In this document: one piece after another, positions 26,001 to 39,200 of the stretch | Layout: each line of letters begins with the position of its first letter | How positions within the stretch are numbered: position 1 is the first letter of the stretch | DNA from: Hymenolepis diminuta | Lineage: Eukaryota; Platyhelminthes; Cestoda; Cyclophyllidea; Hymenolepididae | DNA: 64,000 nt | Assembly (NCBI GenBank): GCA_900708905.1 | Contig: CAADRB010000027.1 | Span: 1,046,499-1,110,498 of the forward strand | Direction: 5' to 3' | The notes under the pieces: generated by a model | What the model saw: only the letters and a program-made list of their open reading frames with translations | Told to the model about the DNA's origin: nothing | Database searches by the model: none | Translations under genes and position numbers: made by a program

Positions 26001-29000
26001 GTACTTTACCGTTTTTGCTCAAGCTCCCTTGACGTGAGTAAATATACTATTTGAGGCAGGAATTTGTGTTGTTGACTGTTTTATCCATTATGGCCAGGCC
26101 AAACTACGAACTTCCCATGGCATCTCGATTAATTTACATTAGCCATGACTTTGTGTAAGTTTCCTTTTTAATTCTTCTTGGAGTTTGATGGCAGAAAAAG
26201 ACGGTTGAAGGCCGGAGAAGGTACTGGTGCAGTAGACAGAAATAGTATTAAGAGTCAGCTGTAGGAGCTGGTCTGATCTCTGAGAAGTAATTAGAGTCGT
26301 GGTAAGTTAAGTATACAATTCGGTATACAATGCTAGCTAGGAAAAAAACTCGGGTGGTAAAAGTAAGAAATTAAAGAGAAAGAAAGAGGTACGAACTAGC
26401 GATACTTCGATATCCAAGGTGTCACTATTTAGACCCTAGTATTACTTTCATCTCACGACAGACGGGGTGTGGGAACAGTTCCGGATGATTGCTAATCTGT
26501 CTGAAAACGCAAATATAAGAAACCGTACAGGTTAAAACTATTAAATTAAGGACTTTCTGAAGGCGATTCAACCCATCAGATACACTCCAAGGTACTGTCT
26601 TTGAATGAGCTTAACTAAAAAGTTTGGCAAATATTTGGACTATTGTTGATTCTTATTTTCTTTTTTTCCTTAGGGTGATGCTCTACTTGCACGAAAGCTT
26701 ATTGAAATAGTGGAACCATTTTATACGGGCGACGTTTACACCAAAAGTGATGCAGAATATCGAACCTACTATTATTGCTTAGGGCAGGTTTCTGCTGTTA
26801 TCAACCACCTATTATCCAAAACGAAATTTCCAATGTATCTCTACAGCCATGACCCAGCGCTGTGGTCACATTTATGGACCAGGCTTTTGAAACTCTGTGC
26901 CTTCACTAATTTCGGCAATATGAAACTCACAGACGCTCAAATTCGAGAAAGGACCAACGACCAAACGGTGATATCTAAGAGGTTTATTAATATCTTCACT
27001 AAACATGTGTACCTCCCCTGCATTCTCTACTTCCATCCAAATTACGATCCGAATGCACATCCAAAGAACTCTTCTTTAAGACGCCTCATTCTTTCCGCCC
27101 AAAGGCTTCTCAAGACACTGGGTGGTTCTAAAGAGGAGATGGTGAAACACAAACCAACCCTTTTGGTTACAACGGCCAAACTTCGTAGGGACGCTTATCG
27201 TTATCTTATTCATTCAGTCGACCAGAAGTGTCTGCGGAAAATTGATGCGAATGCTAATTCCATTGCTGTTGGTGTATTCATGGCCTACTTCAACTTCCGT
27301 ACAGACCTTTGGGATACCCTTCCCAAGCATGCTGCAACACCCGATGCATTGCCATTTCGAATGACAGCTCCTCCGCCTCCACCTCCGCTTTTATCAACTA
27401 TCGATGATGTTCTCCGATTCATATCCTCTCAGCACATCGATCTATCTTTCGCTGCAGCCAATTTTACCATTAAATTTCTAATGTACTTTCTTCTGAGAAC
27501 TCGGAATCAGGATTTCGTTTGGGTAGACCCAAGGTCATTTAAATGGTCCAATACATGTATAGGTAACGAAAATGAATCCCAATACGATTGTCTTGCTCCA
27601 GAAAACTTTAACCTAGAAAATCATTTATTCGATTACTTTAAAAGCCCCATGTAAGTGAATGTTATATGTTTTACCTTTTTACCGAATTTAGGTATTTCCA
27701 TCTCCCATATGTAATGAAAGATCCGTGTTCGCACGCGATATTTCCAATCATATCTGATACGACTGAGAGTGGTTTCAAAGTAGACCCATCTAATGATGAG
27801 TGGTTGAAGGTTCGATCTGAAATGGATTTATCTGATTTATCATCCGAGGACTTGTTCAACTGGCGGGAGGGACTCAAAACCATTGCTGAGTTCTTTGCCT
27901 CTCCTACTTTCTGGACTCAAATGAGCCACGTTGTTCTTAATTACCATCAGTGCAAAAGCCGAACAGCTACAGATAGCCTCAAGCGACTTATTTATATGGT
28001 GCTTGTGTGTTTCGGACCTCGTCCTTACCTACAACGAGTTGAGGAATTTCTCATGTCTCTTCTACAACCCGCGTTAACTCAAGAATGTACGAGTGGAAAA
28101 TCAAAATATGTTGGACCAAGTATTGCAAATGGTGTATTGTCCTACGTTGCTTTGAGTTCGCATTATTGGCCGAGAGAGATGCGACTGCAGGTTTATGGAC
28201 GAGTCTTACCGCGATTAATAGCTTATTCGGAGGCCGCAGCTCAGTTGGCTTCAATAGATTATTCGCACGAGTCTCATCTGGTTCGTACTGATAATCTCAT
28301 GCTCTCTTTTCCCGATTTGGCTAGTGAAAATATCGGTATCCATCAATCTGTCTTCTTTACGTAAAAAGTTTAGTATATGTTAGATGTGACACTATTTCTT
28401 TAATTTCTTTAGATAATGTATCTACGCTTATTGAAACTCACACAAACCTCGAAGGCGATCGACTTGCTAAGAGGATTTACTGTGATAATTTACAGCAGGA
28501 GGACTTAAAACTGAAAGAAGATGATTTTATTAAATTTCCTGATCCATATGGTCCGAAACTCCGAATAACTTCTGCATTAAAGACTTTTGTGTATGGGCCC
28601 TTTTCCGATGCTTTACTTCAAATCTATTCGTCTTATATTTGGAAGTTTATTTGCGAACTCGCTTCAAATGATGACGGAGAAACTTTTTCACAGGTAAGCA
28701 TTTTTCCTCTTTACTCAAATATTTTACCGATTTTTTTCGATCATTAGGAGGGAAACGCTGATTGTGACCATCGTGTTCCCGAAGGTGATGGAGAATGTCC
28801 TGTTTGTGTTGGACGACGTTTGTTTACGCGATCGGATCAGCGTCAGGCCCTGAAATACCAACTGGTGGATACAATGTCTTACAATAACTTTTGGAACCTA
28901 TTGCATGACCTTAAACATTTCATTGATGCTGATGGGATTGGATCTTGGGAGGAAAAATTGGTTGCAAATTCTCATTGGACCCGTACCTTTGCTTGTAGAA

Positions 29001-30682
29001 TGTCCTCCTTGTTCTCTATTGCTGGGTTCACCCGCTTCCTTAACTCTGCTCCTTCGAAAGTTCGGTTGTATACTGGTGTCGAACATCCCGTGTGCTCTGA
29101 ACGTCAAGTTAGCTCGGCACTTGAGACAGAATTACTCTCTCGATTGTCTGCCTTTGAGGCTCCAGACTTATTACGATCGGCTTTATGCGGTCCTGACTTT
29201 CTCATGAAACGAGTAAGTAGATGCAAGTGCAAGACCCCTCACGTTCGTTTCAGAGAGAACTGAAGCATTAACTGAAAGAGATAGTTTGAAAGACCTATAA
29301 ATCACACAAAGGGTCAACCAAGAAAAATTTAAATAAACAAACAAGCTTCGGCATCTTATTCAATTAAGTTTGAGTCTCAGTTGGCGATATAAAAATTAAT
29401 TGGGTTGAACGCATAATATTCTCTTGAACTCAGTTAGTCGAATTGGATGATGCCATCATAAAATTACCAAACTGTTCTTACTGTACAATTATTGTTTTTT
29501 TTGCTTTTAGTTCTTACCTCTGCTAGTTCGAGATTGGATGGCGGTTCTTTTGCTAAAAGGCTTTCGTCCCTCATCGGCTAGTTTTGTACTTCAAGAAAAT
29601 CTTCTTTTTGATGCAACTGAAAGACTTACGGCTGCAACTGAAGTAATTTTTTTTTTTTTTTTCGTCAAAAATGGTTTTGGTCCCCTAAATATATTATTTA
29701 TTCACTCTTGAAGGAATTGCTAAATTGCTCTCGGCGGACAAAATTCTTTGTTGGGAAGCAGATCTCTCTTCGGTTGTGTTTTCTTATGAATACTCTATTG
29801 GACAACATCTGGTCAACCTTCCCCACGAATGCTTATCCCAATTCCTCCTCTGAATCCGCTTTCGATATATTTTATCGATTGGCACCCCTTTTGGCTGATC
29901 ATTTTGCTACTACTGACAACTTTTGGACTGAGGGAAGGTCTAAAAAGGACGGCAATGTAGTCGATTCCCTGGACATTAGAATTGTTAATCTCTTGAGAAG
30001 GTTGGGAAAAATTGCAATAATGGGCCATACTAATACCGGCGTTGGAATAACCCAGGCCAACCGAATGCTGGATTTCTTTGAAGTATTTCTACGGCACTCG
30101 GAATGGAAGACACGTTTGTTTGGTCTAATATTGATGAAGTGCTTGGCCTTAAATACTTCAACTTTCTGGATAACAGATGAAGCTGGCGATGCACTACGCA
30201 CCCGCTTGAAGCGTCGACTTTGTGAACTTCTTGCAGATCCATGGATTGATGTGGCTAAGATGGCATCTTCTACCATCTCCGATTGCCTAAATCTAAGCAT
30301 TCTTGAGTACGATGATTTGTGGTTTCGGGACCTAACAAAGCAATCTCGAATGAAGTTACCAATTTTGCAGGAAAGAAAGGAAGAAATCATCAAACAAGAG
30401 AAGGCTACTGCAATGCTGTGTCGACGTGCAGGTGTCTTTGGTCTCTGTTCCATCGTTCAAGCTAATCCCCACGATACTCCCGATTACCTTCCGGCCGTGA
30501 TAGCTGAGGTGGCAAGTCATGCAAACGATCCCCATCCAATCAGCAAATTCGTCTCCGAAACTTTGATGGAGTACTCTCGCAATCACCTCGATCGATGGTT
30601 AGTCCGAGATCGGGCTAAATTTACGGAAGAACAGCTCGATACTTATCTCTCGGTTGTCTCAGGAGTTAATTACTATGTATGA
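14100..30682 (+). CDS. PSME4: Proteasome activator complex subunit 4 (PA200/Blm10), tandem copy 1
   Basis: PA200 is a HEAT-repeat solenoid that caps the 20S proteasome and promotes ubiquitin-independent degradation, including of acetylated histones in nuclei. Nineteen exons join in frame into about 2,346 residues (human PA200 has 1,843): 14100-14302, 14381-14521, 18011-18121, 18196-18237, 18357-18503, 18567-18630, 18701-18910, 19853-20011, 21246-21590, 21678-21849, 23224-23760, 24108-24986, 25062-25624, 26674-27650, 27692-28335, 28413-28693, 28748-29212, 29511-29642, 29714-30682. Family signatures are LLPYADWLDSYA near the start, VWLDEIIHIWYQ, DLRPRLVFPALIESIEEGF, LADPWIDVAKMASSTIS, and RRAGVFGLCSIVQANPHDTPDYLP in the bromodomain-like region. 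The C-terminus NYYV keeps the Tyr-Tyr-X anchor that enters a pocket of the 20S alpha ring. Exon ends were set by GT/AG sites, conserved phase and comparison with copy 2. No frame break was found. A proline run (PPPPPP) lies in exon 14. Confidence 0.93.
14905..15045 (+). repeat. Diverged intronic repeat, first copy
   Basis: It begins GTGAGGTCGTTTTCGAAG and matches, with substitutions and small indels, the sequence at 16345-16520. Shared landmarks include ATGCAAT, CGACTAA/TGACTAA, TTTAAT and TCTAGGAC/TCTCGGAC in the same order. It is not coding. Confidence 0.5.
15925..15990 (-). repeat. tRNA-like SINE fragment with A and B boxes
   Basis: Read on the minus strand, TGGCCAACGCG (15980-15970) is close to the Pol III A box, and GGTTCGATACT (15945-15935) matches the B box at 10 of 11 positions. 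The spacing is compatible with a tRNA-derived promoter. It does not fold into an obvious complete tRNA, so a SINE is more likely than a tRNA gene. Confidence 0.45.
16120..16230 (-). repeat. tRNA-derived SINE-like repeat
   Basis: The minus strand carries GTGGCGTAGTGGTCAACGTG, with an A-box-like core TGGTCAACGTG at 16208-16198, followed by GAGATCATTGTCC. This resembles the element at about 9000-9120. The B box is not clear. Confidence 0.4.
16345..16520 (+). repeat. Diverged intronic repeat, second copy
   Basis: It begins GTGAGGTCATTTTCAAAG and is the partner of 14905-15045, in the same orientation and the same intron. It directly follows a SINE-like fragment, so the two may belong to one compound element. 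Confidence 0.5.
24215..24953 (+). repeat. Identical block shared by the PSME4 copies (copy 1 side, exon 12)
   Basis: These 739 bases are identical to 40422-41160 in copy 2, while the sequence just outside on both sides differs at many positions. The block lies wholly inside exon 12. Recent gene conversion is the likely cause; a chimeric assembly is the alternative. Confidence 0.9.
27768..28071 (+). repeat. Second identical block (copy 1 side, exon 15)
   Basis: These 304 bases are identical to 43518-43821 in copy 2, inside exon 15. A shorter identical stretch of about 50 bases follows near 28164 and 43914. Flanking exon sequence is diverged. Confidence 0.9.
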
Positions 30683-30831
30683 GGGAGGAACACTTCCCGT
30701 CTCATACGTCTTTCTCACCTCTTGTCTTATAGTCTTATTTTGTTAGCCGGTTTTATTTGCTTGAAATAGTGAGATTTAGACAATTTGACTACCTTCGCTT
30801 TCTGTTATTTATCGTAATAATATATATTTCC

Positions 30832-30837
30832 AATAAA
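30832..30837 (+). promoter_or_regulatory. Polyadenylation signal AATAAA for PSME4 copy 1
   Basis: A canonical AATAAA lies 150 bases after the stop codon at 30682 and is the first such hexamer downstream. It is the likely 3' end signal of the copy 1 transcript. Confidence 0.6.
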
Positions 30838-31116
30838 TCTATTTATCCGTGCCTTTAATTCTAATGGGTGTTTTTAGAAGCATATTTGATGTAGACAATT
30901 TAGGAAGCGGAAAATGGAATAAAAAAGCTTATCATGAGATTGAAGCAATTATTTTGTGTCATGGGTCAGATTTGACCATGGGAGAGATCAATATCTAAGC
31001 CAAACTCTCTAATGCCATAAGACTCCAGATCCTAATGGCACGAGATTTGGTTTCATAAACTGGTGGNNNNNNNNNNNNNNNNNNNNNNNNNNNNNNNNNN
31101 NNNNNNNNNNNNNNNN

Positions 31117-31453
31117 CCTGAACTATATATACCCTCCCCATAAGTCCACACAATATCCGCGATATCCAACGAACATCATTTCGATGCATCAAGGAGTCTG
31201 AAAAGGCTCAGAAGAAGGACTCTTGCCCTTCAACCTTACCTTCTAGCTTATTTTGTAAAGAGGCTACCTCAAATTGATTCTTAAAAAAATCGCATACGAA
31301 AGAGGCTTAGATCAGGCCAGTAGTCGGATGGGAAATCAGAAGTGAGGGAGTGGTCTGTAGGTGGGGGTGAATGCCCTGAGTGCAGCCTGAAGCAGATGTG
31401 TTGGATATCGCGGATATTGTGTGGACTTATGGGGAGGGTATATATAGTTCAGG
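31117..31453. repeat. Perfect 54-bp inverted repeat next to an assembly gap
   Basis: The arm at 31117-31170 (starting CCTGAACTATATATACC) is the exact reverse complement of 31400-31453, with 229 bases between the arms. The left arm starts at the first base after the 50-base N gap. This may be a genuine fold-back element, or an assembly artefact in which a sequence was placed in both orientations beside the gap. Confidence 0.9.
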
Positions 31454-33231
31454 GTTGAAGATAAACAAGTTGGGTCAGTCGACTACGGACGGCCAACTAC
31501 TCAGTTCAGTGAGTTGATAGCATCAAGGGTTCTGTGTTGGCGTAGGTTTGACTACATGATTACAGATCTTAAGGACACATGGGATTCAAATACGTCGATT
31601 TGACTCACAGTATGGAATATTTAGAAGAATTTACAAAGAAAATGAACATGAATATATTCGCGAAAAATGGTAGGAAGCAGAGATGAAAACTTTAGTTTGA
31701 GGAAAATTTTATAAAATTGATCGTTGCGCTTCCAAAACTAGAATTATCTCACTGGAAGCTACTTGGCGTTGTTCATTTACTCTCGATATGAATGCTGTCA
31801 TTTTGTTTGATACTCTTTCAAAATCTCCTCCAGGCTCACTTGTGCAGGACTCCCTTCCTGCGAATCAAGCTTTCAGCGCTTGTTTTCTCCTTGGAGGTCA
31901 GTGGGGAGTTTGTTTCTCAAAGAAATGGAAGTGAACGTCAGTAACAACATAATTAATCGGGTTGACACAAGAAAAATGCTTTTTCATTCCCTGTGTACGA
32001 CATGCAAGCGATATCAATGGTACCAGTTCTATATTTGTAATTGCTACCTTGTGTCAACTTCTCTTACAAATTATCCTCTATCACAAATCATTTCAAGTGT
32101 GACATCGAATTTTGTCCGTCGATTATATACTATGCAAATCTAATACCTTTTCACAAATCTTAAAGTGTTTCATCTATTTTATCATCTTTCCATATTTACG
32201 TTCGAGAAATTTAACAGCATATCAACATACCAACGATTACCAATGGTAATTTTCAATGCCCTTTATAACACTAATTTGTATTCAACCTTAAAATGGCTTT
32301 AAGTCCCCCCTTTATTCCCTCTAAAACTTTGTACTTTATCTGCTCTCTTCCTCCTTTTACTCACTCGCCCCAAGAATCAAAATGCACATGAGACTGATGG
32401 TCGAAAGGGATGACCTTGAAAAGTTGGTCGAAAGGAGATTCTCGAGTTGGCTCTTGGAGGGTTGATGTGCTTGAGTATTATGGAGTTCACAACCCTACCA
32501 AGGCTGATTAAATCACCTGCAGTAGAACATTCTGAAAAGTGTGGATGTGTAACCAATCGCGTAGCAAACAAGCGTGGTAGTGCGTGAAGAGGCATCCCCA
32601 GCCTATCAGCAATCAATATCTCTGCAACGTAGCGTTGTCTGTATTTAATGACTAAGCTTGTGAGCAATAAGTCATACGGATTAATAAATCTTCTCCATCC
32701 AATACCATTCTTGTTCTTGCTACTTTGGGCATAGCCTAGTTAATTATGAGAGCAAATTGATAATAGAGGACTCTACCAGAGGCTATTTGGACTGTTTAGG
32801 AGGACTACTTAGGTGTAGCAGAAAGGCTCATTAGTGTAACATCCGCTGCAGTATCAATACAAAATGCTTTGACGATAATGAAATCACGAGAATGGGGGTT
32901 TTACAAGGCTATTCATAGAAAAAGATTAAATATGCATAATCCCTATGTATTTCGAACCACCATCAGATAAATAATAAAACGGGTGCCTGAAATGATGCCA
33001 TATTCACATATTATTCGATAAATAAAGAGTTATACATGTTAAGAATTATCTTCTAATGTTGAGATATTTGATTTTGAAGTTTTAAGCAGCATTCACTTCA
33101 TGTTCACATCAATTTTGCTCATTTTGAAATGATTTTAAAAATCATCCAATTTGACTGACCACAAATCCACCACTATTTATTAAAGGATAACTTTCTGGAT
33201 TAATTGGATAAAATACACAAAAAAAACAGCA

Positions 33232-36200
33232 ATGTCTGGTAATAATGATGATAAATACCTGGAAACATCTCCCCTTTTGCGCCTTCTGCCTTATGCGGAT
33301 CAGTTGGAGTCTTATGCGGATGTCGCCGGCGCTGGTATAAGAGAATCTTTCAGACGACTCCTTTCCTCCTGCACCTATACTTCTCATCGTCTACAGTTTT
33401 TAAATACTATTGAAACGTATGGTTATCTTTACTTGTAAACATTAAAACTTCTGATGATATGCTTTTAGTAACTCCTTGATTTCAGGTACATAGAACTTTT
33501 CGGATTGCGGTTTACCAAGCAGGAGTTGGCTGATATTATTACTTTTGGACTTTCTCTCGCGTTCTGCCCTCAGGTTGACCGACCTCTTCGTGAGGAATGG
33601 AAATCTTTCGTCACACGCATGTTGAAGTAAGTATCCAGGTTTTCCCCCTAAAACTTAATGCGAGATAATCCACATCTTACTGATTTCAAGTGATAGCAAC
33701 CAACCTCCTTCACTTCGTTCTGTATATGACTGCAGGCCGTTTATGCATTTCCTGTTATTTATCCCTGTACTCGTTGTTGGTATCTTTTTTCCCTAACTAT
33801 TCTGAAGGTTATATCTTCTATCTTCTAACAATAAATGGATGGAAAGAGAGAAGACAAGGCGCTCGTGGACAGAGTTTATTGGAATATAACTGGAAACCAC
33901 AAAAAGGAGAGGAAAATGGGCAATGGATGATATGTATATTTGCAATGGTCATATATGATTGATTCAGAATTTGATGGGGCGTCCAAAGTTGTCTGTACGT
34001 CCTCAACAGTTGGTCATAATGAGTACGACGATAGGTAATCTGAGGTCATTTTTGTTTCCTCGACGGTTGATCATGGAAGGTTGGATAGCAATGGATCCGA
34101 GGCCATATATGAGAAAGAGAATCGAGAGAAATTTTTAATTCAAGAAAAATCTGCGTAAAATTACAATTTCTGTATTGCAGTTGCAGCAATACATCGATAC
34201 ACTTCCTAGTTTCATCTTCCATTTATCGAGGTTTTCGAGGACCATATGCTAGGTCCCTCTTCAGAAGTTAATGAGCGGTGCACACTATTCGTGACCGAGA
34301 AAACCTATCAGACTGATTTGCACTCAACACCCTCAGAGAAAATGAAAAGTGTTTCCATCATTTTCTGAGATAATTTTCATTTTACGACTAAAGCATTAAC
34401 AAAGGTAATACACTTTCCCTAAAAAACGAGATAATACGGTTCAAACTGTAATCAGTCGATGTCTGTCGCTTGAGTTTGAAATAAACATTTTGTCAATAAG
34501 TAGCTTATAAATTTATATTAAAACTTTATAGATGCTCATCCCGATTCATTGAACCGAAATTATTACAGCTTGATTGGAAACTTTTTCGCGACGCCTTCAC
34601 AGGGCAATCAAATGAACTGGATTATTGCTGTCAAAGTTATAAGTAGGCTCAATACATTTCAACTAAGATCTTCATGTTCCATATTTTACCATAAATTTCA
34701 TCTTTTCTATAAATCAGGTTATCCACTGCAGATAAGCTATTACTAAATATTGCCAAGAGGTGAGCAACTTGTTTATGATTTCTTTAATCGTTATGGTTGA
34801 TAAAAGATTTATTAGTCGGATATCTTCGTAACATTTCGGTCTCTAAAATAGATATTTTGCCACGTCATGCATTGAGGAGATTTGGCAGTTTCACAGACCT
34901 GAAATTTATCAAGCTCTTTTAAACGGACGTTATAATGACATTTTCGGTTACCTGGAGGCATTTACGCCAACTAAACTGGAATTTTTTGAAGAAATCAAGT
35001 AAGATCATTAATACTCTCCTCTTCTTATTTTGTCCAATTATTGCGTTCAATTTCTTTCGCCTTTCAGAAGGGTTTGGTTGGATGAGATCATTCACATCTG
35101 GTATCAATACACTGATCCACAAATGTACAAGGTGACTCATTGAGCATACTAGTTTGATATTAGTTTCACTTAGTGGTTTTCAGTAGAGAGTTCATTTGCC
35201 TTTAGGCCGTTGTTAATTTTCTTGCCAAATTTGCCCATCTCTTTCCTGGCAGAGTTGATATGGAACCTCATTTAGACTACATTTTCAATTTTCTTGTCTC
35301 ATTATTTCTTGGCAATATCAAAGTCGGTGATATATTATCTGCGAGTGCCACAATCATTGCCAACTCTATTGTGCCTGGTTCAGATGTTCTCCAATTTCTT
35401 CGGCGTTTATTCCACGTAAGTTATCAAAAAAATTTTACTGCCGCCTTCAAAAGATTTGACGTCCTTTTTGCTCTTATTATCACTGAGTTCTTAGAAATAC
35501 AGATTTATTAATTTTTCCATTCCATTCTGTCAAACCTAAAGTTTCCCTTTTCAAAATTAGTCCTATATTTTACAATCCTTTGTCAAACAGGAGCAAGAAG
35601 ACAGGTTTTCTAAGTATTTGTTGAGTTATCACCCTTCTAACTTACGATCTTCACTACACAACAAGACATTGAGAACACAATAAGAAAGCTCAGAAGATTG
35701 AAAGAGATTGCGCGAGTACGAAGTTGGATGTGGCGACGTGATGCACAGGTCTGCAGAGTTTTATGGTTGTCAAAGCATTTTATGTGGGAGATTAATTATT
35801 TGGGTTGATCACTCGGACCAAGCTAAGTTAGTTAGGTGACAGCAACGAGTGTGCTGGATTCTGTGCACTTCAGGTTAAATGACCCCAGATCTTGAGGACA
35901 CTAGAAAGTCTCAGATGTTGAGCCGAATAGTAAGATCTGACTAACTCAAAGCGAACAAAGTTGGGAGTGTTTACAAGCAAAATAAACATGATAATGTTTG
36001 TGACGAAATGATTTAGGAAGCATAGGTGGAAGCGTTAATTCTAGGGTGGTTCAATAAACGTGCTAACTACACAGTTGCTCATTTCATATGTTGATACTGA
36101 TGGTTCGGATATACTTTTTACAATATGGCTCTCTAATTTGTTTTGTTGGGAGAAAATTGCTTTGAGATCTTACTTGTGTCTCCATAAATAAATTAAAATG

Positions 36201-39200
36201 AATTTATAGTAGAATGAGACTGTTCGGGGCTACAGAGAAATGATGCAGACATTATGAAGACATCAGTGTTTAGATAGTATTCCACAAGAGGATTTATTCA
36301 ATCCACATTGAGACGACAACTCATATACCCATGGACGACTTTCGGTGGCGTTTAAGTCATGTAGTTCCAAATGTACTCTTGTGGAGTAGGTTCCACAAAC
36401 AATTTAATTTTATTGAGCACATCCATTCATCCAATTCCTCTGTAATTTTGGGTTTTTCCTAAATTTTAGACACTGTTCGTTCCGAGATCATTTTCTTTTG
36501 AAAGTTTATGATTTGAAACATAATGTTTGATTGATTTCCTGGTTAGCCGCTATAGCTCGAATGTGCCTCTCTTTAGAAACTACTCCTCATCGTTTTTAAT
36601 CTAGTATTGCTGAAATGATGGTGTTGAAATTAAAATTTTGAATTAATGTCTTCAGGAAAAAGTGAAGTAAAAGACGGCATTTGTAATGTAATGTAATATA
36701 ATAAATACCACTTAGGGTATTCATTTCTATTCCATAATTAGTCGATCTATTACTATTTTTAGCTACCTTGGCTTTCTTCTCTATTCTCCTCCTCGAAAAG
36801 GATTCTAGTTCAGACTGGTTTAATGTCACTTTAAGACCACCTCTTTTCTTCTCGTCATTTGAACATTTTCAGTCGCCCATTGTTCTTACCAATATCCAGG
36901 CATTCTGCTTGTGATATCCGCCATCGTTTCGACGGTGGATTGATACTCAAAGTTCGATCATATGAAGAGTTATATTCCTTCTAATATTACTTTAAAAAAT
37001 AATTAGTTGAATTCATACGACTGCGTAACTGCCTTGTTCCGTCCTAACGGTCTGAGCCAATGGCAGTCTACCAATATCAAGTTTTCTTGATGACCGGAAT
37101 TAGCTAATGCCGTTAGCTCCACACATCACCTATGGACATCGATCTCGTAACCTCTAACATGATGGACGTACGCGTAGATCACAGCTTCATGGACTCACAA
37201 CAGCAACTATAATAGTTCTGCCGTTTCATAGGCTAGAATATCTATATAATTTGTATTAATTTATTTTGCGTTTAATTTTCTCTTTTTGCTCAGTTTTGCA
37301 AAAACGTCTGCCATATCTCCTCAAATAACCCCAGTCGACCGGAATTTCCCCGCTTCTGTTTAGAAATAGTCATGGCTGTCAAGTCTCGTCTACATAGGGA
37401 GCTACGATGCATACCCAAAAAGGATGAATCTATTGGTGAGATAATTGAATGGGTAAGTAATGAAAGTCAACCTCTGCTTTTAAATCCAAATAGAGACTTT
37501 CACTCTTTTCTCTTCTTATTGATAAAGCAAAGGTATATTTTACAATAACGCATAAACATGTTACAACTGTAATAAATAAAAAATCGGAGATGGTAAAGCA
37601 TACTCGCATGCGTAGTGTTGTAGTCTGTTATTAACCACTCTGTAATAAGTTATACTACCGATGCTCAGACCGTTGAGAAAGATAGATTTAAAAAAAACCT
37701 TATTTACTATCCAAACACTTCCTGACATTATTAAGAATCTATTTATACATTTGGCATTGTGTCGTGATTGGTCGAAGAATACTGTACCAATCATTGATAG
37801 TTATTTATTCCATAGTTCGACATGGCAGAATATGTTCGTCAGATAACGAACCAATCGATGAATGACGACTAATTTCTTCAAGTCTTGACCCGCCGTAGTG
37901 GTCACGTGGAAGTGATATGATGATGACGTGGTCGATAATGCACTTCCGGAGCACGACACAGGGTTATTTCGCTCTCCCAGCATGCTGAATTTATTAGAGA
38001 ATGTATTAGTGGTAGCCACCTGACCAGTCACATTTAATCCAAAATTAGGTGTCGAGTGAATGAATTGCTCCGTCGAGATGGAGGGATATGAATGCTTTTT
38101 TCCTTAAGGAACATTTTTTTAAAGTATTTTTTACAAATACATCGTGCAGCTAATTTGTTAAATACAAATTTTAATCCTTTCATTTTACTTATAGTTAAGT
38201 TATTTTCTTCTATATCTGAAACTTTATTAAGTAGTTTTCCGCATAGATCTACTCATGTGTCTTGAAAATTGATGAGTCCAGTCATGTTTTCTCTCACATT
38301 ATTGGAGATTTATAGCAGGTGAATCGGTGACTCTAGGGAAGGTCTTAGCTGCCCCACTGTACACGGTTATCGACTAAAACAGTAGACGTCCCATTTAATA
38401 CCAGCACTGCTTTCAAGTCACAACCTTATAAGCTTCAATTTATTCAATACTCCGGATATCTTAGGCTAGACTAACTAAAGAACAAGTGGACGAGCTTGTG
38501 GAGATTGTCCTGCCGACTTGTCTTGACGTTAATATTTACACAAATGATAATTTGTTTGGAGAGCTTACCGCACTTGGAGCAGTCAGACATTTGGCTCGTC
38601 TGCGTCCACGGCTTGTTATTCCACAACTTGTTCAGACCATCGAGGATGGCTTTTCAAAACCCCAAATGCCACACAGAGTAACTCAGCCTCTGAAAGTCCT
38701 TGCTGAATGCATTACATGCATTTTCATTCCCGGTGGCGAAGAATTTTGGTTTAACTATGGTGAATTTCGTCCCATTATTCAAGTTCAAAACTTGCCCACG
38801 GATTATAATGTAAGTCACTTTTTCAAAAATCGAATAAAGTGATCGGATTTGCTTATCTTATATTTATTCCGTCTTGCTTCCACTTAACTAGGTGAAATTT
38901 AAAATACGAACACCGGAACAAAGAAGACAATGGGCTTGGCATTTAGAATCAGTGCTTTATCCGGAAGGTCGTGCTCTAATACCGAGAATTCTAAACATTT
39001 GTCTCAAAGCCTTTGATTTGAATTATGGAGAACGCCTTCGAACGTGTATTAGCATTCTTAATTTAATTTGTAAGTCACTATATTTCCCTTGTAACCAAAA
39101 GTTTGTGTTCTGGCATAAAACTGCCTTTTAAGCTAAAGTAAGCGTTTCAGACTAGGGATCGATAGACACAGGCGAAATTAATTTAAGATAGAATACGATG

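Larger units (their letters stand above)
30683..33231. other. Spacer between the two PSME4 copies
   Basis: This 2.5-kb stretch contains the end of the copy 1 3' UTR, a 50-base N gap (31067-31116), a perfect 54-bp inverted repeat around it, and the promoter region of copy 2. I could not see a third gene or a further PSME4 fragment in it. Confidence 0.6.

Noticed and set aside
29899..30453. A 184-residue minus-strand open frame
   Set aside because: It is antisense to the last PSME4 exon, which is clearly coding on the plus strand; no family resemblance.
32377..32667. A 96-residue minus-strand open frame in the spacer between PSME4 copies
   Set aside because: No recognisable motif, no splice context and no repeat of it elsewhere in the window.
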